This document shows positions 34,893-44,181 of a DNA stretch of 64,000 nucleotides, piece by piece. The DNA comes from Scytonema sp. UIC 10036 (GTDB lineage: Bacteria > Cyanobacteriota > Cyanobacteriia > Cyanobacteriales > Nostocaceae): assembly GCF_009725235.1 (NCBI RefSeq), contig NZ_WJFC01000055.1, positions 3,768 through 67,767 on the forward strand, in the 5' to 3' direction. A model generated the notes under the pieces. That model did no database searches, was not told the origin of the DNA, and was given only the letters and a program-made list of their open reading frames with translations. Numbering within the stretch: position 1 is the first letter of the stretch; each line of letters opens with the position of its first letter. Both the position numbers and the translations under genes were made by a program.

Positions 34893-35710
34893 CATGAGGC
34901 AGCTTGTAGACGATGGCAGAATTTTCTCATTTTTATCTCGATTGAAACAATCCTCAATCAACTTCCGTTGGTAATTGTCACTTTTGGGAAAGCATCGCTC
35001 CACGAAAAATTTTCCACTGTTGGGGCGATCGCCTAAAAAATATCAATAAACAAGTATTATTGGGACTCTTGGAGGGTTATTTAAAAGCTTAAAAAATGTT
35101 ATTTTTCGTGAATTTAAATATAACATATTAATATCATATTTGTCCATAAATCAATAAGATTTTACAAAGAGCCTAAAGTCTGATTTTTCGTTTTATGGAA
35201 AATAATATATATTTATTGAAAACGTAATTTTAAGTATTAATACATTAGTGAAAGATATGAACCTCTCACTAGCGTTGCGGCACGCCACCCGCTATAAATA
35301 AAAGAAACACCTTCTTTCCCTTACGTCCCAACCTACCAAATAAAAGGATTTTGGGAATTCGCTAGCAGTCAGTGTCATAAACGTGGATCGTGGGTAATCA
35401 AGTTTTCTAAACCCTAAAGTGTCACACTACGAATTTTGAACGTTTGAGGATTTGAGGTTGGCGCTCTTCGCAGCTTACCGTAGGTATCGCCATCGAAATT
35501 CTACACAATTTTGTATAAAATACAGCTTTTATAGTTAGTAAAACTCCGAAAAACCCGATTGTGACAGTAGGGGGTGCGGAAGGGGGGTTAAAACCTGGAT
35601 TCTCTCTGGTTGCATTGCGATCGCCTGTTAAAGTGGTGTACAGCATTTGCAAGTAACCAATATCTCGATAGGGATGGTACAAGTTATCAGTTCTAACAAA
35701 AGTTGTGCTG
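34893..35710. other. Gene-free stretch
   Basis: Mostly AT-rich sequence with runs of A and T. A leftward frame at 35422-35682 has no protein-like features. I see no structure worth naming. Confidence 0.5.
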
Positions 35711-36920
35711 CTAGCAATCTAAAGTATTTTCCAATTCCCAAGGGGTGATGCAACTACTGTAGTTATTCCATTCCTGATGTTTTAATTTTAAATAAGCTGC
35801 CGTGAACCGCTCTCCCAGAGCTTGGGGTAAAACTGTGTTTGCTTTGAGGCTGCGTAAAGCATCCAATAGGTTTGACGGCAACTGTTTTACTCGTTCGCTT
35901 GTTTGTGGCTCTGTATAGCTGTTGAAGTCAGAACGCGGTCCGGGATCGCGCTTGTTGGCAATTCCATCAAGTCCCGCAGCAATGAGTGCAGCGCTTAGTA
36001 GGTAGGGATTAGCCGCACCATCAGCCAGACGAAACTCGAAGCGATCGACATCAGGAATGCGGATTGCATGAGTGCGGTTATTGCCGCTATAAGTAATGGT
36101 ATTGGGTGCCCAAGTTGCCCCTGAAGTAGTCACTTTGGCGTTGATTCGCTTGTAGGAATTGACAGTAGGATTTGAAAAAGCACACAGCGCCTCGGCAGAA
36201 TGCAACACGCCTGCAATGAACTGGTAAGCTAGAGGTGAAAGTCCCAATTCTCCCTGCTCGTCGTGGAAGAGATTTGCGTTAAGATCTGTGTTCCAGACAG
36301 AGAGGTGAGTGTGACAGCCATTACCAGTCAAATGAGGAAAAGGCTTGGGCATAAAGGTAGCACGCAATCCGTGCTTTTCGGCAATCGTTTTGACCATATA
36401 TTTGAAGAAAGCATGACGATCTGCGGTGACGAGGGCATCGGCATACATCCAATTCATCTCAAACTGACCGTTTGCGTCCTCATGGTCGTTTTGGTAAGCG
36501 CCCCAATCGAGGCTTAACATACCGTCGCAGATTTCCCGAATTACCTCATAGCGGCGCATCAAGGCTTGTTGATCGTAGCAGGGTTTAGAGGAGCGATCGC
36601 TCCTCAATGCCCCCCAGTGATATGCCTGCTGTGCGCCCATTGACCAGCCATAAATCAGCGCTAAACGTTCAATTTTGAATACGGACTGCAACAGTTGTTC
36701 TTGAGCGCGAACATTATCTACATGGCTAAACCAAAAGCCTTCTTCACTCGGTCTACAATCAAAGCAGTTGCTGGGCGAACTCGACAGTCCATTGCCAAAC
36801 ATATTGGGAACGATAATGAACCAACGGCTGGGGTCGAGAATACTATCGGGACGAATCAGCCACTCAATGTCGTAATGTTGCGCTCCGTAAGAAGTTGGGT
36901 AGAGGATGACATTGCGGCGC
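35711..36920 (-). pseudogene. In-frame chimera: MetX-like alpha/beta-hydrolase fragment fused to glutamine-synthetase C-terminal part
   Basis: Reading leftward from 36920: ILYPTSYGAQHYDIEWLIRP, then FIIVPNMFGNGLSSSPSN and IERLALIYGWSMGAQQAYHW are the N-terminal region and nucleophile elbow (GWSMG) of a homoserine-acetyltransferase-like hydrolase. At the palindrome 36588-36605 the frame passes straight into a glutamine-synthetase-like sequence (KPCYDQQALMRRYEVIREIC, NGCHTHLSVW, RFEFRLADGAANPYLLSAAL) that runs to the normal C-terminus at 35711. The GS part lacks its N-terminal beta-grasp domain and part of the catalytic domain; the hydrolase lacks both its start and its C-terminal half. It has an internal ATG at 36802 but no complete enzyme. 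The 5' end is cut by the IS607-type element. Confidence 0.85.
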
Positions 36921-36940
36921 TACTCTAAACCTGGGCAAAC

Positions 36941-38603
36941 TTAAGGATTTAAGCCCTTAAGGACAGGGATGCCGATAGCGCAAGGCTTTTTACGGATATG
37001 AGGGGTCACTAAAACCTGCACAGTATCAAACCTCCTAGAGGTCTTTGTTTGCCGTAGCGTGCCGTGCAAAAGACAGTTAGTCTTTACCTGTTTGATACCG
37101 GGAGAATAAAATTTATGACGTTTAAAAGCGCCACAAATATCAATCTTCCTAGCTACCTTCTTCCAAGCTCCCGACTTCAATTTGTCCTCTGGCTTCTTGA
37201 AGTAAGAATCAAGGCGTTTGGGTAATCTTTCAGTCCGATTCTGACCGCGCCGCGCTATTACCAACGCTGCGGCACACCCAGAATTCAAACCAGAAATTGC
37301 CATGTATTTCGTAACACCAATAACACTGGTGTAAGCAGCGTCAACTTTAATCAGTTCTACCCCAGATTTGATGCATTTAGACTCAATCATTTGGGTAAAC
37401 TGACTGTACGCCATATTAGAAAGCATCCGAGCGTACTTTGCGCTTTTCTCCTTCATAGATGCTTTCTTTTGGGCAAAATCTAAATCTTCAATAACTATGG
37501 GTACGCCGTACTTCAATGCAATTCTAACTATTTCAGATACAGCCTTACCAATAATGTATGATTGTTTGCGCCGAGCGCTTATCCTGAACATTAATCTTGA
37601 TAGTTCCGTGGCGCTTTAAATTCCCATGACGATCTATTAAACTCCAGTCAATACTATTAGGATTAAAGTCAATGCCTAGAGCACCCTGTTCTAAGGATGT
37701 TTGGATTACTGGATCTACTGTTTCGAGGGTTGCATTAACATAAAAATTCCCATCTTTGTTAACTATTTCATAAGTGACAGGCTGAAGGCTTCCGTTCCTA
37801 GATGTCCCTTTCTTCTCTCCGTCTTTTCCTTTCCGTGTAGAGGTACGTTTCACTGGTTCTATAGCAGCTAGTAACCAATCGTGACCGTAGGGAAAATTAA
37901 TATTATGAAGAGTTACAGTATCACCATACTTCGCTCTTAAGTTAGGGGTAACCGTCAAGGTCAAAGTATGTAAATTAGCATCATATCTAATTAACTGATT
38001 TCCACTTTGATAGTTTTTTGAACCTATAAAGAATGAACGATTAGACCGTGTTGAGCGCCAGTCTTCAAGCCATTCCTGCTTGTTGTTGTACCCATTCTTT
38101 TCTAAAGAGTGCTGCTTTTCAAATAATTTAGACGAACCAAAAGTTACTGTAAAATGTCCGGTAGCTTTCGCCTCTTTTAGACGGTGAATTTTAGCGTCTA
38201 GCTTGTTAATTTTCTGTTGCTTGAAGTGAATTCTCTTTTTTAATTTTTTAGCTGTGGTTTCCTGCCCCAACACAACAGCTTTGTTTAGCTTAAACTCTAA
38301 TTTCTTAATAGTCCGTCGAATCTCTTTGATGCAGTCGTAGTTGTCCTCTATGTATAGATCTACTAACTCAGCTTGCGAGCTATAAGCAGCCGTCGCTTTA
38401 TTGTAAGCGTTTTTAGCCTCTGAATTGGAAATACCAAACCTTTTTTCAAGCTCCTTGCAAATTGTCTTTTCTAATTCAGATTCTTTGGTTGTTGTCTTAC
38501 CAATTCGATTTCTTAGCACAAATGCTGTTCGGGTAGCTTGTCCGAAAAGTATCCCGTAGTCTTCTAGATAATCTAGCGCTGGCTTATTTTGATTAGTGCT
38601 CAT
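36941..38603 (-). pseudogene. tnpB: tnpB-family RNA-guided nuclease-like gene, frameshifted
   Basis: Two overlapping frames (start at 38603 or 38633, break near 37545-37591) together encode a TnpB-type protein of about 550 residues, larger than the usual ~400. GIDFNPNSIDWSLIDRHGNL is RuvC-I (catalytic Asp), GVPIVIEDLDFAQKK is RuvC-II (Glu). At the RuvC-III place stands ISGLNSGCAAALVIARRGQN, without the usual Asp of DxNAAxNI. The N-terminal part has a long Lys-rich coiled region (LKKRIHFKQQKINKLDAKIH). The frame break prevents a full protein unless bypassed. Partner tnpA lies 60-90 nt upstream. Confidence 0.75.
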
Positions 38604-38689
38604 TGCAATTGTTTGGATAGTTACGACGGACAAGCTTTATCACCCCCTTAAATTTTTTAGCTTCTTGTCATTATACACAAGATTCTAAC

Positions 38690-39314
38690 TCAATTGAGTT
38701 TGTTTACTGAAATTTTTTTGGCGCTTTTATCTAACTCCTCAATCAACGACTTATTTTGATGACTCCGTAACCCATACAACCGAGCGGAAAACAAGGGTTA
38801 GACTTCTAACTCGTCTTGCACCAACTCTTGTTCCGGTGAGGCATTAACATCGTGGTTAATGATTATGACCTCAACCTTTAATTGTTCGCGTGCTGGAGAA
38901 AATTAACTCAGCACCAAACCTTAATAAACGGTCTTTATGCGTAACCACTAGCCTTCTTACTTCACTCCTCTAGAAGTAGCCTCACTAACCTCGATAAACC
39001 ACGTTTATTGTAGTTAATCCCTGAACCTATATCGGTGATTAGTTCATATTTCCAACCTTGTCGATCGCAGTCACCTGCAAGCACAAGTCCCTGACGTTGC
39101 AAATCGTCTTTCTGTGGGCGAGTGCTTACTCGTGCATAACAAATTGTTTTACCTTCACGCTCAGATGTTCCCAGAAGTTTAGCAACATCATACCGTCTAT
39201 GCCCACCATTGGTACGTTCTGCCACAATGCAAGCCTTCCTCCTCCCACATAGCTCAAAGTGTCCGGATGTACGCCTAACAGGTCACTCGCATCTTGAATT
39301 GAAATCTTCGGTAT
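38690..39314 (-). pseudogene. tnpA: IS607-family tnpA serine recombinase, multiply frameshifted
   Basis: Pieces in different frames, in order: ISIQDASDLLGVHPDTL and MWEEEGL (MerR-like HTH), AERTNGGHRRYDVAKLLG, KTICYARVSTRPQKDDLQRQ (catalytic Ser in ARVST), ELITDIGSGINYNKRGL, RLVVTHKDRLLRFGAEL, then EVIIINHDVNASPEQELVQD and a tail ending QNKSLIEELDKSAKK. At least three shifts and one in-frame stop are needed to join them. This is a clear but dead IS607 TnpA. Confidence 0.85.
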
Positions 39315-39573
39315 AAGTCAAATCTACTTAACTATCCTTAGATTAACCTAAAATTTTCGCAGTGGAACTTACCCGATCGCTCGCAAGTTCGCCGTAGGTT
39401 TGGTACACCAGTTGCGCTTCGGGTAAAACCGCACCACACTGTAGTTGAAAGTTCTTTAACGTTAGACAACCAATCTTGTTTGTCATTCCTCTAACTGTCT
39501 GTCTATTTAATCAAACATTACCACACTGAGAATCGACTCACCTTTACACCTAGATAACACGGGAGGCAGGTAG

Positions 39574-39649
39574 CCCCGTAACTTTAGTTCGGGGTGGAAT
39601 GCCCTTCGGGTTCGCCAGTCCCCTACGGAGGGATCACCGTAGGGGCTGG
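39574..39649. repeat. Two strong hairpins upstream of the IS607 remnant
   Basis: CCCCG-TAACTTTAGTT-CGGGG (39574-39594) resembles the terminal hairpin often seen at the guide-RNA end of TnpB-type elements. Just after it CCAGTCCCCTACGG pairs with CCGTAGGGGCTGG (39615-39649, one mismatch). They may be the scar of another IS200/IS605-like end. No gene is visible from 39315 to 39732. Confidence 0.45.
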
Positions 39650-39732
39650 TCTCACCGACACGAGCAAATTTATTTGCCGTGAAGAACCTGAAACTTTATT
39701 TGCTGTTAAATATTCTTATCAATGCGATCGCC

Positions 39733-39954
39733 TTATGCCGCTTGCTGATTCAAAGAATCCAACCAAACTTTCAATCTGTCCCTCTGCTCTAGACTGACAA
39801 ATCGGCTGCCTTGCCCTAAAACCTCTCGTGGGAAAATCGCACGTAGGTCTGCCAACATATCCGCATTTTCACAAGCCTCCAAACACGAAGCAACATACCG
39901 TACCGATTCTTGGGAAAGCCATTCTGATGTCGTGTGAGCGTTACAGATCTTCAT
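39733..39954 (-). CDS. Small hypothetical protein, 73 residues
   Basis: A small soluble protein MKICNAHTTSEWLSQESVRY... ending LKVWLDSLNQQAA, with a helical core (VASCLEACENADMLADLRAI). GGAGG lies ten bases before the ATG at 39954, which decides the start over an upstream GTG at 39975. No family recognised; it looks like a conserved cyanobacterial orphan. Confidence 0.5.
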   Translation of the reverse strand: MKICNAHTTSEWLSQESVRYVASCLEACENADMLADLRAIFPREVLGQGSRFVSLEQRDRLKVWLDSLNQQAA

Positions 39955-40293
39955 GGAAGTCATGCCTCCAAACACGGTGCTTCTTTTCCAAGAAGTTTAT
40001 ATCGCGTTGCTTGCTGCATTTACTAGATCGAATTTTACATTTAATTTTAAGAGATAAAAATCTGTGTTAGTCGGGGTGCGTTCAATGCACAATCCCATGC
40101 CTCACCGTGGTCAAGTGTAATTTTTTACAACAGCACTTTTATTTATGCCTTTTGTCTCAAGCCAAAGCTATACCGGGTTGTCTTGATGTTCGTTATGGAG
40201 TGTAAAGTAAAAATGTTCGAGTTCTAAGTGTTGGGAGCGCTCCTAAAAGAAACGTTGTAGGCAATAATGGTAGTAGCGCCTCCATAAGAATAT

Positions 40294-40860
40294 ATGAAAC
40301 AAAACTGGTTGCAAGAAGTTTATATCAAAGCCTATAGATTTGCCGCACTCGCACACTTGGGTCAAAAAGTGCCAGGTACGGAAATCTCTTATATTCAACA
40401 CTTAAGTTTTGTCAGCATGGAAATCATTGCTGCTTTGAATATAGAAACAGAACGTGACGGTAATTTAGCAGTTCAATGTGCCCTTTTGCACGATACCATT
40501 GAAGATACAAACGTCACTTTTGAGCAAATAGAAGCCGAATTTGGCTTACCTGTAGCTAATGGTGTACTTGCACTGACAAAAAACTCAAGCTTAGAAAAAT
40601 CTCTCCAAATGTTAGATAGTTTGCAGAGGATAAAAGAGCAACCGCAAGAAATTTGGATGGTCAAGTTAGCAGATAGAATCAGCAATTTACTACTACCACC
40701 ACCACACTATTGGACTCAAGAGAAAATTATTCGATATCGAGAAGAAGCTATGGTCATTTATGAAGCTAAAAAAGAGGCAAGCCCTTTTTTAGCTTCGCGG
40801 TTAGCTGACAAAATCGAAAACTACAAAGAGACTTCAACAGGACTATCGCCTATCGTTTAA
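40294..40860 (+). CDS. HD-domain phosphohydrolase, (p)ppGpp-hydrolase-like
   Basis: A 188-residue stand-alone HD protein. H36 in SYIQHLSFV, the HD pair at H66-D67 in ALLHDTIEDTNVTFEQIEAE (with E70-D71) and the later Asp in VKLADRISNLLLPP give the metal site of the RelA/SpoT hydrolase group, as in small alarmone hydrolases (MESH1/SAH). There is no synthetase domain. It may hydrolyse (p)ppGpp or a related nucleotide. It is monocistronic as far as visible. Confidence 0.8.
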   Translation: MKQNWLQEVYIKAYRFAALAHLGQKVPGTEISYIQHLSFVSMEIIAALNIETERDGNLAVQCALLHDTIEDTNVTFEQIEAEFGLPVANGVLALTKNSSLEKSLQMLDSLQRIKEQPQEIWMVKLADRISNLLLPPPHYWTQEKIIRYREEAMVIYEAKKEASPFLASRLADKIENYKETSTGLSPIV

Positions 40861-41039
40861 CTTAAAAAAAAATAAGAAGTCTAGTAACTTGGTAACAACA
40901 TTACCTCATCTGAGAGGCTTCACTAGATGCGGTAGAGCGTAAGCGTTAAGCTTTCGGCTTATTGCTCTAGAATCAACTGTATGAGTTGTACTATACTAAG
41001 TTTGTGATATTTATGTTTACGTTTAATTACGCTTGAATT

Positions 41040-42002
41040 ATGTCTGGTGATGCAATGGTTCAAAGGGAATTATTAGATAATCAAGCTCAAAAACTCAATC
41101 ACGCACGTCAGATTCTGAATGTAAAGGAATTAAGTATTTTGAACGAGCGCTCTAACATAACTGGGCTGCTTTATCTAACCGGACATCTTACTATCCTTGG
41201 CTGCAGTGGCTACCTCTGGGCAACGAATTGGGGATATTGGTTGGTGGCGATCCCAGCATTGGTAATTTATGGCTTTAGTATTGCTTCCATGTTTGCACCA
41301 ATGCACGAATGCGTTCACCGAACTGCTTTTGCTAACAATCGTTTGAATGAGGCTGTGGCTTGGTGTGCGGGAGTGCTCTCTTTTTACAACAGCACTTTCT
41401 ATCGTCATTACCACAAATGGCATCACCTTTATACTCGGGTTCCAGGTAAAGACCCGGAACTGACCGACCTCACACCACGTAACTGGAGTGAATATCTCTT
41501 GGTACTTAGCGGTTTACCTTGGTGGGCAAACAAGATACGCGGGTATTGTCGCGCTCTACTAGGTCAACTTGATGATTGCCCATTTATACCAGTTGCAGAG
41601 AGAGCCGAAGTCATTAGCTCCATCAGAGGGCAATTAGCTGTTTATGCAGTCGCGATCGCTGTGTCAATAGCGTTCAGGCAGCCTTGGTTTGTGCTCTATT
41701 GGCTGCTGCCGCTCATTGTAGGTCAACCTATTCTGCGTTTTATTTTACTAGGGGAACATACAGGTTGCTCGCTTGACGCTAATCCATTAACCAATACGCG
41801 GGTAACACTAACCCTGTCGCCTGTGCGATTTTTCATGTGGAATATGCCATTTCATGCAGAGCACCATTTGTATCCATCAATTCCTTTCCACGCATTGCCT
41901 AAAGCCCATCAGCAGTTGAGTTCATACTTTACCCACGTCGAGCGGGGCTACATCAAAGTCAACCGGGACATTATAGCTAAATTGGGACAGTTACAAGCAT
42001 GA
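41040..42002 (+). CDS. Membrane fatty-acid-desaturase-type di-iron enzyme
   Basis: A 320-residue integral membrane protein. Three histidine boxes bind the di-iron centre: HECVH in MFAPMHECVHRTAFANNR, HKWHH in YRHYHKWHHLYTRVPGKDPE, and HAEHH in WNMPFHAEHHLYPSIPFHAL, with an extra GEHTG. Four to six hydrophobic helices lie between them. The layout fits the FA_desaturase superfamily, which also includes carotenoid ketolases and hydroxylases, so the substrate may be a lipid or another hydrophobic molecule. ATGs at 41040 and 41055 are both possible. Confidence 0.85.
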   Translation: MSGDAMVQRELLDNQAQKLNHARQILNVKELSILNERSNITGLLYLTGHLTILGCSGYLWATNWGYWLVAIPALVIYGFSIASMFAPMHECVHRTAFANNRLNEAVAWCAGVLSFYNSTFYRHYHKWHHLYTRVPGKDPELTDLTPRNWSEYLLVLSGLPWWANKIRGYCRALLGQLDDCPFIPVAERAEVISSIRGQLAVYAVAIAVSIAFRQPWFVLYWLLPLIVGQPILRFILLGEHTGCSLDANPLTNTRVTLTLSPVRFFMWNMPFHAEHHLYPSIPFHALPKAHQQLSSYFTHVERGYIKVNRDIIAKLGQLQA

Positions 42003-42278
42003 GGAAACCGCATTGAGGGCAAGACGCGAATAGCGATCGCGCTTCTAAAACTGCATAATTTACCAAGCTTTCATTGATAAATATTTAAAGTCCATTAAAC
42101 TAGACAATACTAAAAACGCCTGTGGATGTGAAAGCATTTGCAGGTTTCCTTGTATGCAGGCGATAAGGATGAGTGCTCCTAAACTGAACCTTTGATGAAT
42201 AAAGCGAAAGGAGTTAGGGTGGGCGCACTCAAAGGTATCATTGCCCCCTTAGGAGCGAAAACTCATTGCTCTTACAGC

Positions 42279-42713
42279 TTAATTAGAGGAGTTTAACTCC
42301 GGACATAAATAGCGAAACGCATTCTCCCAAGTGGCCCCAACTATAGTACCTCCTTTGTCTAGATCGTATCCCCATTTTTCCCAATAAACATTTGTAAATT
42401 CTTTAGCTAACTTGATGGCTCTGTCTTTATACAAAATTTCATTTTGCCATTGCTCTTTTGCTTGGCAAAACTGTTTACCCTGCTTTAGAGAAAGGCGTTG
42501 CTGCTCGGAGTTATTTAAATAGTAATTACTATCTATTAAGAAGAGTACATGACTCACTGAAATTTTGACGGCTTGGATAAATTTCTCTTCTTTGGGTAGC
42601 GAAGAATCTACTGGTCTATGAGTTAGCCAATAATCAAATGCTAAAAACATTGATACCAGTAAGAATATACTGCGTATAACATTATTTCTAGAAAATTTTG
42701 GTTCTCCATTCAT
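42279..42713 (-). CDS. Hypothetical protein with one N-terminal membrane segment
   Basis: A 144-residue protein with an anchor (IRSIFLLVSMFLAFDYWL) and a soluble helical part (EEKFIQAVKISVSHVLFLID, AIKLAKEFTNVYWEKWGYDL) ending ENAFRYLCPELNSSN. The final Cys and aromatic residues suggest a small folded domain. No family recognised. Confidence 0.55.
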   Translation of the reverse strand: MNGEPKFSRNNVIRSIFLLVSMFLAFDYWLTHRPVDSSLPKEEKFIQAVKISVSHVLFLIDSNYYLNNSEQQRLSLKQGKQFCQAKEQWQNEILYKDRAIKLAKEFTNVYWEKWGYDLDKGGTIVGATWENAFRYLCPELNSSN

Positions 42714-43107
42714 ACTTCCCCCTTCAAGAAGCTCAATAAACCTTTTTCTACCAACGCCAATCTCTAACCTTTGACTTTAAACAAAGTCAGAAGTTTGGTA
42801 GCTTAGCCATAGCATTGCCTCATGTTAAATACTTCAACAGAAGCGGCGCTTTTTCGGATACCCATTAAAGTTACTTAACATAATGACTGTAGTCGGAATT
42901 TCACAAGTAGAATCCGGAATAATACCAGACAGCAATGTAGTTACTTGGAAATTTAACTTTTGACTCCGTACAATGCAGCCTATATCTTAACTACAGTGCG
43001 CTAACACAGGAACGCCACAATGCTGCTTGGTAAACGCGAGGTTTACGCTGCCCAAGTCCACCATCGTCGTGCCTTCCATTTGTTGGCTACTTCAAAAAGA
43101 CTTATCA

Positions 43108-43155
43108 GGTGATGGAGGTAGTTGGTAGATAAAATGAGAGATAAATTTAAGCATA
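43108..43155. repeat. Second copy of the 48-bp TPM-gene-end segment
   Basis: This repeats 29711-29758 with one mismatch, including the former stop codon of the TPM gene. It lies about 45 bp before the Uma2 fragment. The surrounding gap 42714-43198 has no gene. Confidence 0.85.
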
Positions 43156-43198
43156 TAAATTTCTGTGAGTGAAAGCGTCTATAATCGCGAGGGGTTCC

Positions 43199-43729
43199 AT
43201 GCAGTCAGCCACCACCAATCCAGTTCGTTGGACGACTTATGACTTACAAATTTTTGAAGGCGATCGCGTCAATCGCTACGAAATTATTGACGGAGAATTG
43301 TTTGTGACCAGAGCACCAGATTGGAAGCATCAAGCAGTTTGCATCAACATTGGAACTGTACTGAAGCTATGGTCAGACGAGAGCGGTTTGGGTCAACCTG
43401 CCGTTACCCCTGGGATTGTTTTTTCAGAATCAGATAATGTCATCCCTGATATCGTTTGGGCAAGTAAGGAACGTTTGGAACGATTGCTAGATGAAGCAGG
43501 ACATCTAACAGCAGCTCCAGAGTTAGTCGTTGAGGTTTTATCTCCTGGCAAAGCAAATGAAAGACGGGACAGGGAAGCCAAGTTAAAGTTGTATTCAGTT
43601 TTAATACACATCATCGTGAGAGCCAATATCGATGAGAACAATCTTATCCTCATCAGAATCGGGATTTGGCTCAAATTTGTAGATGATGCGGCAATCATAT
43701 TCAACCCAACATGCCCACAAACCTTCTAA
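43199..43729 (+). pseudogene. Uma2/DUF820 gene, 3'-truncated and running into antisense toxin sequence
   Basis: From the ATG at 43199 the first ~130 residues are good Uma2 (NRYEIIDGELFVTRAPDWKH, VIPDIVWASKERLERLL, APELVVEVLSPGKANERRDR, EAKLKLYSV). At that point the expected continuation (GVREYW-type) is missing and the frame continues for about 45 residues that are simply the antisense of the RelE-type toxin gene. The nuclease C-terminal strand and helix are lost, so it is probably inactive. The joint lies near 43597. Confidence 0.75.
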
Positions 43730-43885
43730 ATCGCCTTTCAACTTGTGTGATTTTAACGAAGGTACAAAGGGATCGGCTATAAGTAATTCCAAAACTTGGA
43801 AAATTTTTTCTTCTAACTGAGAATTCTTACGAATAACTTTCTTGAAAGCACGCTTGAAGCTACTATCCCAAATGATAAGTCTCAT
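43601..43885 (-). CDS. RelE/YafQ-type mRNA interferase toxin
   Basis: A 94-residue protein of usual toxin length. WDSSFKRAFKKVIRKNSQLE, KIFQVLELLIADPFVPSLKS, HKLKGDLEGLWACWVEYDCR and IIYKFEPN...IVLIDIGSHDDVY follow the RelE/YafQ pattern (conserved HKLKG, W..R.I.Y, GSH). Such toxins cut mRNA on the ribosome. Its start overlaps the antitoxin stop by ATGA, a coupled operon. Its 3' end overlaps the truncated Uma2 frame on the opposite strand. Confidence 0.85.
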   Translation of the reverse strand: MRLIIWDSSFKRAFKKVIRKNSQLEEKIFQVLELLIADPFVPSLKSHKLKGDLEGLWACWVEYDCRIIYKFEPNPDSDEDKIVLIDIGSHDDVY

Positions 43886-44103
43886 TCGTTACTCAGTAAA
43901 TCTCGCCGTAGGTCTTCAAGTGTACCACATTTGGCTGTACCTGCTTCAATTGCTGCCTGCGTTTGTGCGGCATTTTTAGCAATTTCTTTACGCCTTTGTT
44001 CAATCCGCCTTTTCTTTATTAAATCCAGTAGCAAATCTTGGTCTTCTCTTGGAAGCGCCTCAAAGTCTTCAATAACTGTCTGCAAAGATACAAACTTACT
44101 CAT
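43882..44103 (-). CDS. Antitoxin partner of the RelE-type toxin
   Basis: A 73-residue, highly charged helical protein (FVSLQTVIEDFEALPREDQD, LIKKRRIEQRRKEIAKNA, then GTAKCGTLEDLRRDLLSNE). This is a common cyanobacterial antitoxin type found directly before RelE-like genes; it has no clear DNA-binding fold. It overlaps the toxin start by four bases. Confidence 0.8.
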   Translation of the reverse strand: MSKFVSLQTVIEDFEALPREDQDLLLDLIKKRRIEQRRKEIAKNAAQTQAAIEAGTAKCGTLEDLRRDLLSNE

Positions 44104-44181
44104 CGATAAAATTTACGTGTTTTTGATTTTGTATTATCTTATTTTATCTAAACTATATTAACGTTAGCAAACTATGAATGT

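Larger units (their letters stand above)
36924..39314 (-). mobile_element. Decayed IS607-type element (tnpA serine recombinase plus tnpB)
   Basis: tnpA and tnpB follow each other on the minus strand in the order usual for IS607 elements, and the tnpB end abuts the alpha/beta-hydrolase fragment (junction between 36920 and 36941). IS607 elements have no inverted ends, so the outer right end cannot be fixed; the missing 5' part of the hydrolase is not found beyond tnpA. Both genes are broken, so the copy is dead. Confidence 0.75.

Noticed and set aside
35422..35682. 86-residue leftward frame downstream of the glutamine-synthetase chimera
   Set aside because: No ribosome site, irregular composition and no family resemblance.
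39594..39797. Rightward frame over the hairpins near 39.6 kb
   Set aside because: It translates the palindromes themselves and overlaps a better small gene on the other strand.
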